Under the pieces are notes generated by a model that worked only from the letters and a program-made list of their open reading frames with translations, made no database searches and had not been told where the DNA came from. Positions 31,750 to 43,724 of a stretch of DNA of 64,000 bases are shown in pieces. The translations under genes were made by a program, and so were the position numbers. The stretch is taken from positions 23,677,383 to 23,741,382 of the forward strand of contig CM026421.1 of NCBI GenBank assembly GCA_014871385.1. The letters run 5' to 3'. Every line of letters starts with the position of its first letter. Position 1 is the stretch's first letter. The DNA is from Ceratodon purpureus (Eukaryota > Streptophyta > Bryopsida > Pseudoditrichales > Ditrichaceae).

Positions 31750-33685
31750 TGCGAATCAAAAACAAAGCACAAGTCGCTAATCCCCAAAACCCACGTAACA
31801 ATTCACCGAACCCAACAATGCAAATCAACAAACACCATCAAAGCCAAGAGAGAAGGTGAGAAACTCCCCTTCGAGACGACCCTAATGTACTCTGCGTGCC
31901 CACCCCGAAATCCCCATCGCATCCTCTGCAGCACTCTTAATTCAGCAACAAAAGTCTAAACATCTCTAAAACTCCAAAGCCTGCACAGAAACTAAATCGA
32001 AGAGCGTATTCTGGAGGTGGCCCCAAGGCACGTCAAGATAAGCTGAAGAAGGCGATCTAAACAGGGAAGGAGGAGGAAAATGCAGGCTGTGATCCGGAAT
32101 TGTGGGGAGAGCTTTGGCTAATTGTAGCATATGGAGGAAGGAGCCGAGGCGACAACAGAGTGGAGGAGGGGAGAAAGTGGCGCGAGGTGACAGGAACGGA
32201 GCGCCAAAGCGGCGCACGACAGGAGTGACAGGGGAGTAGAGGACGCGAGTGGGGTCACATCGGAGGTGAAGTTTTGGCCCTGGCCCGGGGAATACCCGGG
32301 TGTATCCCGGCAGGGTATTCGCCCGCACCCAAACAGGGTGCGGATATGGCGCAAATTCGCCCGCAACGAAAACGCTGACTGGGGGTAACTTAGATGAACT
32401 AGGAAACTAGACGGCAGGCTTCTGCAACGGTTCATTTTTTTCCGAAACCGTCATAAGTAGTCAATTTGAGCTCGACGACCTGAGATGTTTAATAATGGGT
32501 CAGTCTGGAGAGGCAAAGGACATTGAGTTTGCAAGTTTACTGGCTCCCAACACCAGGGATGGGGAAGATTTTGCATTGAAAATAATTGGAGCAAAGGTTC
32601 AAACATTGTCATGTATTCTGTGACATGAACCGGGAGAATGGTAACTCCTAGTTTGAGGAGTCACAATAAACAACCCTCAGGGAATGGATTCTTTAGGAAT
32701 GAATTATTTGTCAAAGGAAGACTTGTCTTGAAATACTATTCTTCCATTTTATGTGAGGGAATGCATGACTAGGTGTCATTTTCTTTTCTAGTATCAATCT
32801 CTATTGGAAAAATGGACATTCCATCCTTCAAGAATTCAGAATGTCCATTTCTTGGAATGCATTTAGGTTGAATGAGAAAGTACGTGACACCTAATGCATG
32901 CATTCTATGACATGAATTGAAAAAATGGTAATTTGTGAAGAAATTACATGGACGAAGTAAATCATTTCCAAAATCCATTCCTTGATAATTGTCTATTGTA
33001 GTACCATAATTGGATCATCTAATGATCTTTTTTAAGAAATAAAAAAATACAGAATATCGTATATATAATCATTTAGTTTTATTGATATTTAGATATTCAT
33101 GAAATTCCAAATATTATTAGAATTTTTAGTATCAATGAATTAGTTCAACCGGGAGTCCAAGTATATAAAGCGGGGACATACTTTGCACCATTTTTAACCC
33201 TAATTTGTGAGAGTTCTCCACCTCTCTTGGAGCTCTCTGCAAATAAGAGGAGTGGTCAAGTTCTTTTGACTCATAATATAGAAAGAATGAGATAACCTCG
33301 GCTTTGAGCGGGGATGGGCTCGCAAACTACCGGTTTAAGAAGAGTCATGCATTAGGTTTTTACAAAAAATAAATTTTATTTGGTGGTGGACAACCCAGCC
33401 ATGGTGCTACGGCATTGTTACTCATCCTAATATTCAACCCCAGTTGGAGCTTTCAAGCAATGACTCCCCTTGTTGCAAAACACAACAGCCGCAGGGACAC
33501 TCTCACCGTCACCAACTGTACATTGTAACCGTAACCGTAACTGCACAACACATTCATGAGACACCATACACTCGAGCGGAAATAGGGCCCTAGGCACGGT
33601 CACAAGGGCGGCCCATCAAGGCCAAGCTCCCAAGCCCGTGGGATGCGGCACTCGCTCCATCCAACCATTAGCCCCATTGCCCCCA
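31750..33685. other. intergenic stretch, no supported gene
   Basis: About 1.9 kb upstream of the hAT gene. Near 32280-32345 there is a C/G-rich patch with CCCGGGTGTATCCCGG, GCAGGGTATTCGCC and a GCACCCAAACAGGGTGC hairpin. Two diverged phrases, ATTCTGTGACATGAA (near 32616) and ATTCTATGACATGAA (near 32903), followed by AATGGTAA, suggest an old local duplication about 287 bp apart. Several short ORFs look like chance. Confidence 0.5.
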
Positions 33686-33688
33686 TTA

Positions 33689-33951
33689 GAGCATCCCAGT
33701 GAGCTGTAAACCTGTAAGCCTGTAATTATGAGAACGTCGTTCTCCCAAACCTGAGTGCCTTTCCGAAGCAAAACATTCCAAAACCGTTTACAGATTTACA
33801 GGTTTGCCCCAAAAAACCTTCCAAAATGAGGTTTCGACCTGTAAATTACAGACTTACAAGCTCGAATACAGGCTTGGCCTGAACCGCAATTCACGTCTTT
33901 CTACATCTTTCCGATTACAGGTTTACGGTTCAGGCCTCACTGGGGATGCTC
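33689..33951. mobile_element. Tourist-type MITE (PIF/Harbinger), 263 bp
   Basis: The ends are GAGCATCCCAGTGAG and CTCACTGGGGATGCTC, inverted with one base missing on the left. TTA target duplications are at 33686-33688 and 33952-33954. It is full of GTAAACCTGTAA/TTACAGGTTTAC-like internal repeats and has no coding capacity. The GAGCATC start and TTA duplication are usual for Harbinger-derived MITEs in plants. Confidence 0.85.
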
Positions 33952-33954
33952 TTA

Positions 33955-35906
33955 GCCCAATTTGCCCTATTTGGCCCCAATTCTCAAAACCAATGATTTA
34001 GAACTAAAGTATGTTATGCAGTGCCACTCATCACTTGACAAAGCATCTCACCTCCCTCCCTCCCCCGGTGACCTTTCATTTTAGCATCCCCAAATCTCCT
34101 CCAGATCTTTCTGTTCGGACCCAGGCTGAATCTCCAATATTCCCCAAAACTGCCACAAACCGAGTGGCACCTTCAGCACCCGAGTGCACTGCCATGCCAA
34201 GTCAGGCAGCACCATCGCCATGACACCATCAGTGCATCACCACCACACCACCGGCACTGCACTGCTGATCATCGGTTTTTGGTTGCTGCGGAAGGAACTG
34301 CTGCTTCACTCGGAGTCTAAGTTAAACTTAGTCTGTTCAGTGTACACCATCTCTTCTTCCCTTCTCTGAGTTAGTTCTGGAACGGAAAGTTCTCTGCTTT
34401 GCCCAACTGGGTTCGGCTTCACTGCTCTCTGGAATATAGGGTTGCAGGGTTTTGGCCACCTTGATAAGTACACTGATTTTTTCACTGGTTGATTGAGAAC
34501 AGTCAGTGTGTGATAGTTTGTAGTGCCTCATTGGGAGCTTGTGAATGCCATCACTGTTTTTCAAGAGTAGGTTTTTGGTTGGGGAATGAGAGTTCTGGCT
34601 CCCCCCATCTGGCTCCCTTTGTGAGCTTTTTTGGTACTTTGTAGAATTCGCTAAAGTTTGGAGTATTCCATCCACCAAAACACCCACTTTTCCTTGGGAG
34701 TCGCTGCTGGGTACCTTGTGCATTCTCTGTTGGTGATCCGTCTTCACAAGTTTTGGAGGTTTTTGGGTGCTTTTGGGGTCACTTGTCCTTGTTGTGGAGC
34801 TTCGTAGGAGGATAGCTGGTGGTGGTGGTGGTTCTGTGGCGGCATACTTCGCCCGGTTTGTGAATTTTTGGTAAGGGTGGTATTGGAGCTTATTTGTTGT
34901 TTCAGGGGGTGAGAGGTGGTGTTGCAAGCAAGTGGAATGTTGTGGTTAAAGCTCGATCGGCGCAAATGGAATCACAATCAATGTACCTGGGAGGTCATTG
35001 CGTGACGGAGTACGGACGGAGATGCGAATATGTTTTTGAAGTTGGTGGTGTTTGGATTTTGGATGCAGAGAAGGAGTGGCTATGGAGTTGGAGACAGGGT
35101 GAGTGGTTGGGTTGTTGTGATCGTGGTGAATTGAGTTTTCTCCGCCATCATGGATCTGCTATCACAGGTTCTCTCTCTTTCAGAATCTGCTCCGTTGTTT
35201 GGGTAATCACTGTATGCTAGGTGCTGCCGATCCCTCAAATTTTCATGGTAATTTCGTCTTAACTAATCCAGGATTTTCCATGCTCATGGGCTTCACTAAA
35301 TGCGATGGTGTGCGAATACTACTGGCTGCGTCTCATGCTATTTACTACTCATCGATATGTGCTCATTTGCATGGACGAGGGTGAATTGTAACTTCCCAAA
35401 GTGTTAGACAGGGAGTTAACGGGTGTCAGCAAAACTGAGGCGATGCTGGAAAAGTTTACTGATTGAGGGAGAGTTTGGTGTGGGGACGGGACAGGGCTCA
35501 TTTGCAGTATTGGGATTATCTTCAGCTCGTGAATCAGCCTTACAGGATTGTGTTGCATTGCCTTGTCGGCTCACGAGACCACACTCATTCAAGTTATCGA
35601 AGAGGGTTAGTGTGTCCCTCTTGATCTCATTGTCATTAAAAGCCACAAATTGAATGTCAGGAGATGATGTACTTGGTATTTTATCTCAGCGAGCAAGATG
35701 AGGTGGTTGCAAGCGCGTGTTTGGTTATTCATCTGATGACTAACAGAGCCTTGTTTAGAATGAATATTTTACTTTAAATTTTACTTTTGATGTGATATCT
35801 TTGACTATATTATCTATGACGATGGTGGTGCATTTTTAAAGCATTGGTTAGAATAATCAAATATTTCATAAATGGGTCTCGGTTTCATATTTGACGCTGT
35901 AAAATC
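33955..35906. other. 5' region of the NAD kinase gene
   Basis: About 1.95 kb upstream of the first supported NADK coding exon. It probably holds the promoter and 5' untranslated exon(s). A candidate extra coding exon would start at ATGGATCTGCTATCACAG near 35150, end at a GTTCTC donor, and join the acceptor CGCAG at 35921 in phase 0; this cannot be decided from sequence alone. No other gene is seen. Confidence 0.45.
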
Positions 35907-38900
35907 ATGAAGATATCGCAGGATCGATTTGGCCCCAGAAGTTTTCCGTGCCGGCTTGAGCATGACAATGGCAAGGAGTCCAGGATTGAAAGTGGGCCTG
36001 TTCGATCTCAGAAGGTTGATTCCGACGGACTTGGTTCTATGTTAACGACACAAAACGGGACTGGTCATCTGATTGAGTTCTCAGATGCTTTGCACAGTAC
36101 GTCTTCATTTGTGCATTCTTCAAATCTGCGTTTTCCACAACTTTTTTTGCAAAATGTTTCAGAATAATTGTTTGCCTAGTTCACGACTGTTACGGACGTT
36201 AAGGTTTCTCTTGTGACTTGCACGAATGCGTCTTCACCCTGAAGCAATTTTCTTGATAACTTGCGATAGGTGTGTTATGAGGTTGCACTTTTCACGTTTC
36301 ATGCTCATAAATCCATTACATATTTCTCTGGTCTTTTACCAAGAAAACTCCTCTCTTGTAACTCATCGTCGAACTCAATTCGAGGTTTCTCGAATTATTA
36401 GTTACTGAATAAACTAATAATTCGAGAAACCTCTACTGTTTTAATGTAATTACATGTAATGCTGTCCAACTCTGGTCGTGAAGTCACGGCAGCCGTTTCA
36501 TGTTGCTAGTTGAGCCCGATCAACTGATTATTAAATATGTGTTAATAGCTGTTGCCAAGGCCCTCGAGGAAGTGGCTGTGAAAAGAGCTCATGCTCAAGC
36601 GGAAGCTGCACAATGGAAGCATAAGTACGAAATGGAGCTCCTTCGAAGTGCCCATCTCGAGCGCCTTCTTGCTGACAATGCAGCTCTTGGTAATTGTCTT
36701 TTTTCTCAAAAGTCCCTCACTGTTTGGGGGAGTTATTAAAAGATGCATCTGTTTTTGTTTGTTCAGATTCAGTTGGTGTTAAATCATCTCTTTCGGTCGA
36801 CCCTGCATCCTTTCCGGCGTTGAGTATTCTGAAGTAGCTGGCCAATTTTCCATATGTGTACATCAGACAACTCTGTTTTATTCAACTTACAAGTATTCTT
36901 CAATGTTGCAGACTCTTCACGACAGGGCTATCCGTTAGCCATGTCCGATGTCGAGACTGATGCCGACGAGTTAAGAGCATCAAATTTGTCAACACAGAAG
37001 CCACCAAACGGTTGTTTGAACGGTTCTTCTCAATCCAAGGAAAACTCTTCCAACCAGCGAGTGCTGGGCTATAATACTGATCCTTTCAACAACCTGTACT
37101 TGGATACACAGTTGGAAGAAGAAGTATCTGATAAGGTGAAATGAGGAATTTTCTCCCTTCTCTACAGTATGTTTGTCTTGTGGTGCACGAGTACATTCCC
37201 TGTCCTTGTGAGCTTCTTTTTGTCGGTTCATTACTCTGGGGGTTAAGGCACAAGTTCTTCGTTATTTCTTGTTTTCTTAATATAGTCGCTGTATTACATG
37301 TTCAGTGCTCACCTGATTTTCCTTTCAAGCAGTATCTGAGCGTCTGATCGCTCCTATTTACGCGAAGTTGTATTTTTCTATTGCAGGCATCCTTTACGCT
37401 TACTTGGGATCCTGTTGATGAGAGGAGACAAAGGCAGAATCACGATCTTGTCTCATTTGAATCCGGTAACATCAATACAGAAGTCCGAAGCAACAAACAG
37501 GTGCTTTCCTTCGCGGTGTTGGTGTATCTGAATTGTCTTGAGGTGTTGTAAAGAGATATTGACTGTGCCATGCATTTGATTGGATCTTCCCAAACTTGGG
37601 TCTCTTTTTGTACGCTATTTTTACTTGACAGCATGCTCTGGTCTCTCACAGTCCTTATTTTACTATGTTTGATAGATTACTTTGGTTTGGAAGTCTCCAC
37701 CTCGATCAATATTCATTCTCTTGAAGCCAAATGCAGTAACCGTGCAGCAGCTTTGTAAAGAGATGGTTTGGTGAGTAAGTTTTCAATTGGTTTGGTGCAT
37801 TGCTTTTGTACATTTTAGAATGATCATCTGAGCCATATTCCAAAATTAAAAAAAATAATCAAGGATGTTCACTAACTCTCCATCGTTCCAGTTTTCTCAA
37901 CTCATAATTACTTGTGAATTATGCAAAGAATTTACACATACTGAGATTTCTTGCAGCAAATCCAGTAATTTATGAAGTGATCTATGCTTTTGAATCCTGT
38001 ACTGAGTTGGTCAACCATGATCCGCAGGTGGCTCAGAGAACAGAATGTTGCAAATATTTTTGTGGAGCCGAGGGTGAAGGCAGGATTGTTGAAGGAGAGT
38101 ACTGATTTTGACTTCATTCAGACATGTGAGACAGGTAGGTACATTTAGGGACTTCATATTTCATTTGATGTATTGGCTAGAACTATCGATGCCTGGTGAT
38201 GACGTGGAAGCAACCCATGGTTATTCGGCTTATCCAGAAGCTATCAGTTAAGTAAATGAAATTTGCGTCGTTATTTTGTGTTGGCAGATAAGCAACTGAT
38301 GGACATCAACAAGCGAGTGGACCTAGTTATCACTTTAGGTGGTGATGGGACGATGCTCTGGGTGAGTTTCCTCTCTGGTCCTTTAGAATTCTATGTTTGG
38401 TCTTTGCATTGATCAGTGTTTAGAGTGAACACGGGTATAGTTGCATTTTCGATTACGTGAAGTATTTTGATTTTATTTTTTTGCTAGCCATTTTTTTTCT
38501 GCTTGATTTGTTCAGGTCTTAGCGATTGTTCAAAAGATTACTGAATCTCGAATCATTTAAATGCATGTTCTAGTTTTGTGTTCACCGGGCCAAAAAATAA
38601 CCACGTACAGCAGAGATTAGATTACATTATAGGTCATGTGAAAAGCTTCTGCGAAAAGCTCAGACATTCTGGAGTAAACTCTATTTGTACCAATCTAGTA
38701 ATCTTGGATTATGGTGCCGCAGGCGGCGTCGCTATTCAAAGGTCCTATGCCTCCGCTGGTGGCCTTCTCTATGGGCTCCCTGGGCTTTATGACTAAATTT
38801 CGTATCCACACTACATACTTACTGTGTTGTAAAACTTGTACATATAGAGCTTGTGTAGTTTTTTGTTGCTGGCAAGAGTTAACACTTTTCATATCAGCTG

Positions 38901-39893
38901 ACGTCCTGACACTAGAATACAAAGAAAATACGCGTTTCTATTATATACTCCTATTATATTACTAGTTAAATCCTTAACTAGGCACTTCACAGAAAGCAGC
39001 CTGTATAGAGAAAGCTTACAAGCAATAATGAGAGGTCCGGCATACATCACACTGCGACATCGACTTCATTGCCAGATTATCCGTAACAGTTCTACAGCAG
39101 ATGGTGATACAAGCTCAGAACCCAGTGAATACCTCGTGCTAAATGAAGTTTCTATTGATAGGGGCATGTCGTCAGCCCTTTCAAACTTGGAGTGCTTTTG
39201 TGATGGGCACTTCGTCACAATTGTACAAGGTGATGGCTTGATAATCTCAAGTCCATCAGGAAGTACGGCATATTCTTTGGCAGCTGGAGGCTCAGTGGTT
39301 CACCCTCAGGTATTGTTCTGTAAGCTTGGAGTATGAACTCGACTTTATTCAAAACAGGAGTGTGGAAAGAAAGCACGATCTGGATATTTACTTCTGTGAA
39401 ACGGGTGTCCGTGCAGGTTCCAGGCATTCTTTTCACACCGATTTGCCCACATTCTTTATCATTCAGACCACTGATATTGCCAGATTATGTTACTCTGCGA
39501 GTACAGGTGCATGTCTATCTCTTCGTGAAACCGAGAGAAGCTCATCATTTGATTATTTTCGTTCTTCGATTACAATTACAAGATACAACTGCGGTACACC
39601 TCATCAATATTCTTGAATGATATATTGATGAAGACATGATTTCTTACTGTGTGTTGTTTGGTTTGCAGCTGCCCTTAAACTGTAGGGGTCAAGCATGGGC
39701 GAGTTTTGATGGAAAGGGGCGGCAGCAACTATGGGGCGGTGACGCCTTGATCGTCCGGATGTCAGAGTGGCCTGTCCCTGCCGTTTGTGAGAAGGAGTCA
39801 AGTGGCGATTTTCTTCGTAGTGTCCGAGAAAGCTTGCACTGGAACCGCAGGAACATCCAATTGGCAGACGAGCGCCCTTTCTATCCCAATTGA
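35907..39893 (+). CDS. NADK: NAD kinase, plant NADK1 type, eleven coding exons
   Basis: Phosphorylates NAD to NADP using ATP. Exons by eye: 35907-36096, 36549-36689, 36912-37135, 37387-37500, 37676-37770, 38028-38134, 38288-38361, 38723-38801, 38993-39309, 39417-39506 and 39669-39893; all phases agree, giving about 551 residues. The N-terminal 185 residues include a helical segment ([20 protein letters not shown]). Catalytic landmarks are LGGDGTMLW near 308-315, LNEVSIDRG near 392, [20 protein letters not shown], and [10 protein letters not shown] with SFDGK near the C terminus. The phrases [18 protein letters not shown] and HWNRRNIQ fit the NADK1 group (Arabidopsis NADK1 is of similar length), rather than the plastid NADK2 with its longer N-terminal part. 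No transit peptide is evident. The start is uncertain: ATG at 35907, or an upstream exon joining at 35922. Confidence 0.95.
36382..36433. repeat. perfect 22-bp inverted repeat in NADK intron 1
   Basis: Arms 36382-36403 and 36412-36433 (left arm starts GAGGTTTCTCGAATTATT) are exact reverse complements around an 8-base loop, ACTGAATA. The transcript could form a 22-bp hairpin in the intron. Confidence 0.97.
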
Positions 39894-40952
39894 CAAAGAA
39901 CAAAACGTACTCTCCCCCCAACGCTTTTTGAAGGAAATCCGACACACCTTCTCTTAGGGTAGCTTTGTATCATAATTTAGAACTCAAGGTGTTCGTAATT
40001 GATAAGGTCTGCCTTCTACTAATATTTCAGCCAAGGTCTTCAGGTAACATCTTCAGCATGATTAGAGTGAAGCCTTGATTTTACATTTTGAAAGAAACAT
40101 GGATTAAGGAAAGGATCCCAAGTTATCAACCCTTGAAGTGGCCTTCCATCACCTTGCTCCATTCACTTGTCTGTACAAAAATGTGCAAATTGTCTTGACC
40201 TTCTTTTGGACAGTCCTAATTTGTCAGTAACATCCTTTCTGTACACCACTTCCCTTGCATTTCAGTTTGTGATTATGCTATGCTAGATTGGTCTAGATGC
40301 ATTTAATGCACTCATCTCAATACTCTATGATTTGTCGAATGACTTTTTGGTTTACTGTAGACTTCAGACACAAAGTCTCCAAATCAGAATCTTCAAAATC
40401 AGTGAGTATGGATAGAACCAGGATAAATCATGTCACGACGCACCAGTGATTGAAACGTCAACAGTAACTTGTGAATTATTTTGCCCTGAAACAAGGACGA
40501 ACTTCGAAGCTCCATTGACACACCCTCGTCCACTGATGTCGATTAGTGCTTCAAGTCTTCTCTCAACATGTGAAACCTGCCTGTGCTCTCGATCAAGGAC
40601 ATGTGTAAGAATAATGCCGATCGATGCTTTTGTTGAAGTCATGCCAAGGGCACTTGGGGGCAGCTGCCATCCTATCCTCATTTACGAGACTCAAGCACAC
40701 AAAAATATGATGAATTACACACACAACGAAACAGCAGGAACGTCTGACCTTCAACAGGTTTTTAGGGGATTTTGAAGACACAGAATCAGTTTAAATTCAA
40801 CAATCAAATTCATGGATGAAGGCATTAATCCTGGATTAAAGGCTATTTTTAGTAAATAGATCATGTAATCATGATAAATATGTACATGTACATATATAAA
40901 AGAAAATAAGATTTGTATTTATTTTCTACAATTCATCCTCTAGAGAAGAAGA
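39894..40952. other. 3' region of the NAD kinase gene and intergenic DNA
   Basis: Likely holds the NADK 3' untranslated region. Overlapping ORFs on both strands near 40433-40775 show no recognisable domain and were not called. Confidence 0.5.
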
Positions 40953-41177
40953 TCAAAGTTTTATAAAGAACTTGAACCCAATGTAGAAGTCTAACCCCAA
41001 ACAAAGTATGCCATAAATTATTTCGCATGCTCCTTTAAACATTAAAACACGATCTACATTCTTTTTCATTTTCATGATCATTTTAACACCGTCCGCAATG
41101 AACCAAACACCGGTAATTAAGTTGGTAATGAAACATGCGATAGTGAGAAGAGTTGTTGTAAGACCTCTCGCTTCCAT
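40953..41177 (-). CDS. hypothetical small membrane protein, two predicted membrane helices
   Basis: 74 codons starting MEARGLTTTLLTIACF. Two hydrophobic stretches (residues about 7-30 and 50-72) are separated by a basic loop KMIMKMKKNVDR. No family is recognised. The setting is AT-rich, where hydrophobic chance ORFs are frequent. A second membrane-type ORF lies 0.9 kb upstream on the same strand (42087-42353), and the two may be exons of one gene. Confidence 0.3.
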   Translation of the reverse strand: MEARGLTTTLLTIACFITNLITGVWFIADGVKMIMKMKKNVDRVLMFKGACEIIYGILCLGLDFYIGFKFFIKL

Positions 41178-42086
41178 GTTGCAAGTTGAAGTGGACGTTG
41201 ATTATTATATAATTCCAATATAAGAATATAATCTTGATTATATATTTATTGATTACTATCAAAACCTTATACAAAAAATATGATTCATAGAATAATATAA
41301 ATGATAATATAAAAAGTGCTTTCAAGCTAATAAAATGATGATAGTAGCATTGAGTGATTAAATATTTGATTGACTTTCTACATATTTATGAATTAAATTC
41401 AAGATAAAGTCAAGTTTAAATCTATTTTTGATTATGTTTGCTTTATTGTACATTTTACGTTTCATCTTTTATTGTATCTATTTTACTTTATCATTAAATT
41501 TAGTATTATCTGAACATTAATTTGTTGTGATTGGTTCCATCTTACTTTATTGTTGAGTTTAGAATTAATTAATACATGATAATAAATAAATTGAAGTTCT
41601 TGGAATAGTTACAAATCTGTAAAAATTATAAATTTCAATCAACGCCCACTCCATTCTCTTCAAATTGAACTTCAATAGTATAAAAGCAAATGTAATGGAC
41701 CACTTTACTCTGATCACTATGTGTATGTAAGTATGAGGAATTTTTGAAATCAAGAGGTGTTAGGTTAAACAAAATGTTGAAACAAATAAAAGCTTTTTGT
41801 GTAGGAATTATAAGGCTTCAAAATAAATATTGATGAATAGCTAGATTAGATTGTATTAAAAGCAAATCATAAAGAAAAAAAGTTGTAGAAGGGTTTTAGA
41901 CATTTTCCATTGTAGAATATTTTTTTTGAAAGGTATTAAAGTGTTTATTTTCAAACGTTCCTTTGTAGATATCACGTAAAGGTACAAAATGAATGATGCA
42001 AGTTAACTTCCAAATACTAGTACATGCATCTGTAACAAGTAAAAGATGGGTATATTTTGATTGAGTATGGAATGAATTTACACCTT
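41178..42086. other. AT-rich stretch, no supported gene
   Basis: Mostly A/T-rich sequence between the two small membrane-type ORFs. No splice pair joining them could be chosen with confidence. Confidence 0.5.
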
Positions 42087-42353
42087 TTATGGCTTCAAAT
42101 CAAAAGTAAAGGCAAAATTTGAATCAATGTGATTTTGGTAACCTTTAGATTTCAAATTCAAAGCTTTTAGTTGGTAGTAAGCACCATCTATTTGTTCTAA
42201 AGTAGAAGCATCATAAACCATGTTGGACCAACTCATGAGACCAGTTACACCAATAACGAGGAATAATAAAGTGGCAGAATGAAAGTAGTTCAAACCAATG
42301 AGACTCCTACTCGGTTTTTGGGTGCACCTATAATTGGTTTTGATAACCTCCAA
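42087..42353 (-). CDS. hypothetical protein with one membrane helix
   Basis: 88 codons starting MEVIKTNYRCTQKPSRSL. A hydrophobic run, ATLLFLVIGVTGLMSW, at about residues 27-43 could span a membrane; the rest is polar. The composition is less AT-driven than its surroundings. Not recognised; possibly part of the same locus as 40953-41177. Confidence 0.3.
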   Translation of the reverse strand: MEVIKTNYRCTQKPSRSLIGLNYFHSATLLFLVIGVTGLMSWSNMVYDASTLEQIDGAYYQLKALNLKSKGYQNHIDSNFAFTFDLKP

Positions 42354-43724
42354 GTACCAACTACCAAAACTCTAGTTTTTTACCTCTCAAAAATTAGAGA
42401 AAATTCAATACAATTCTAGAAAATATGTTGTCTTGTTTTGTTTTGTTTTTGTTTTGGTGTGTCCACATTCTATCATTGCTCAATTTCTTCATACTTTTTT
42501 CCATTCAAACTGCGTCGTTTAAACAGCAGAAAGGCTCAGAAAGTGGCAATTTCCGTTCCTGCTACCGTATGAGATGGCGCTGCTATATTCTGAAATCACA
42601 AAAGAAAGGAGACAAGCTGGCCGAAAGCCAGGAAACTAAAAGAACGACTCAAGGCAGTGTTCCATGCACACCTTCAGAGAGAAGAGTGTGGAGACACACA
42701 CCGCCTAACCTAGCCCATTTTCATCGGAAACCCGGTTCCGGAGGAGAATAAAATTACGAAACCATAGCGGAGGAGATTCACAAAACTTGGAGCAATAACA
42801 ACAGTCGCCAGGCGTCGCGCGTGGATGGATAAGTGGGTCACTGGGTGGGCGTGGCATCCAGCAAGGCATGTCAGCAACTTGCAAGGGATAGTTCTCCCTC
42901 CCAACTCAACTCCCCAAAGCAGGGCAGAGGCTGCTTTCTCCACTCTAACATAAATTCTCTCTCCATTCCCTTCTATCCATTCAATTATGGTAGAATCTTC
43001 TACGGAATGGTTCTTGCAAGTTACATATTGAAGCTGCATCAAAAGGCCTAAGGTCGAGACACCCATAGCCGACCGGGTCCCCAAAACCGATCATTAGACT
43101 TCTCCAATTCCGACAAGTTTTCAGATTTAAAATCTTGGGAGATCTAGAAGAATCTTGGGAGAAAGTATGAAGCATGATTGGTAGAAAAGGAATCATATGG
43201 GAATATTTTGGTGGTAGTAGAGTGATCAAGTTTTGGTGTCATGGTGATCGGTTTCATGTGAGCCTACTGGTTGGTTTCTAGTTTTTGAACACTTTTTGGT
43301 TCAAAAATTCACAGTTATTTGCACACTCGATAAAAAAAAATTGAAAAAATTTCCAAACCTCAAGAACCCTATTTCTCTGCGGAGGAAAAATTACTTTGCA
43401 ACAATCCAGCTCCATATTGCATGCATAATCTCTTAAATGATTGGTTTTAGGTGTCTTGACCATAAACCTCGGCCAGGAATTTGATGAGTCGATGGTCCCC
43501 CTCCAGATCTGCTTCTCTAGACATCTGTGGAGGTCTCACATTTTCCGGTAAAACAAGCTGTTAAATGGCACTGTCTAAGTTAGCTGAAGTAGTTGGTAAA
43601 GATTTCATTTTCTAAGGACTTGCAATATCTTGGCTGTCACATGGCAGCTGGTGCAGTTGCTGTGACATCTGAGTAATTTCTTTTGAGTTTTTTTTTTTTT
43701 TTTTGGAACATGGATGTTAAGCTT
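42354..43724. other. intergenic stretch, no supported gene
   Basis: Contains a G/C-richer part (about 42530-43080) with overlapping ORFs on both strands and no recognisable domain, and a poly-T run near 43687-43704 just before the inverted repeat. Confidence 0.5.

Noticed and set aside
36767-36840. An extra NADK exon after the acceptor TTGTTCAG
   Set aside because: It keeps phase but reaches a TAG before any good donor; the acceptor at 36911 gives an open, phase-matched exon.
40433-40775. Gene in the ORFs 3' of NADK
   Set aside because: Frames open on both strands, no domain, no splice pattern; more likely untranslated or intergenic DNA.
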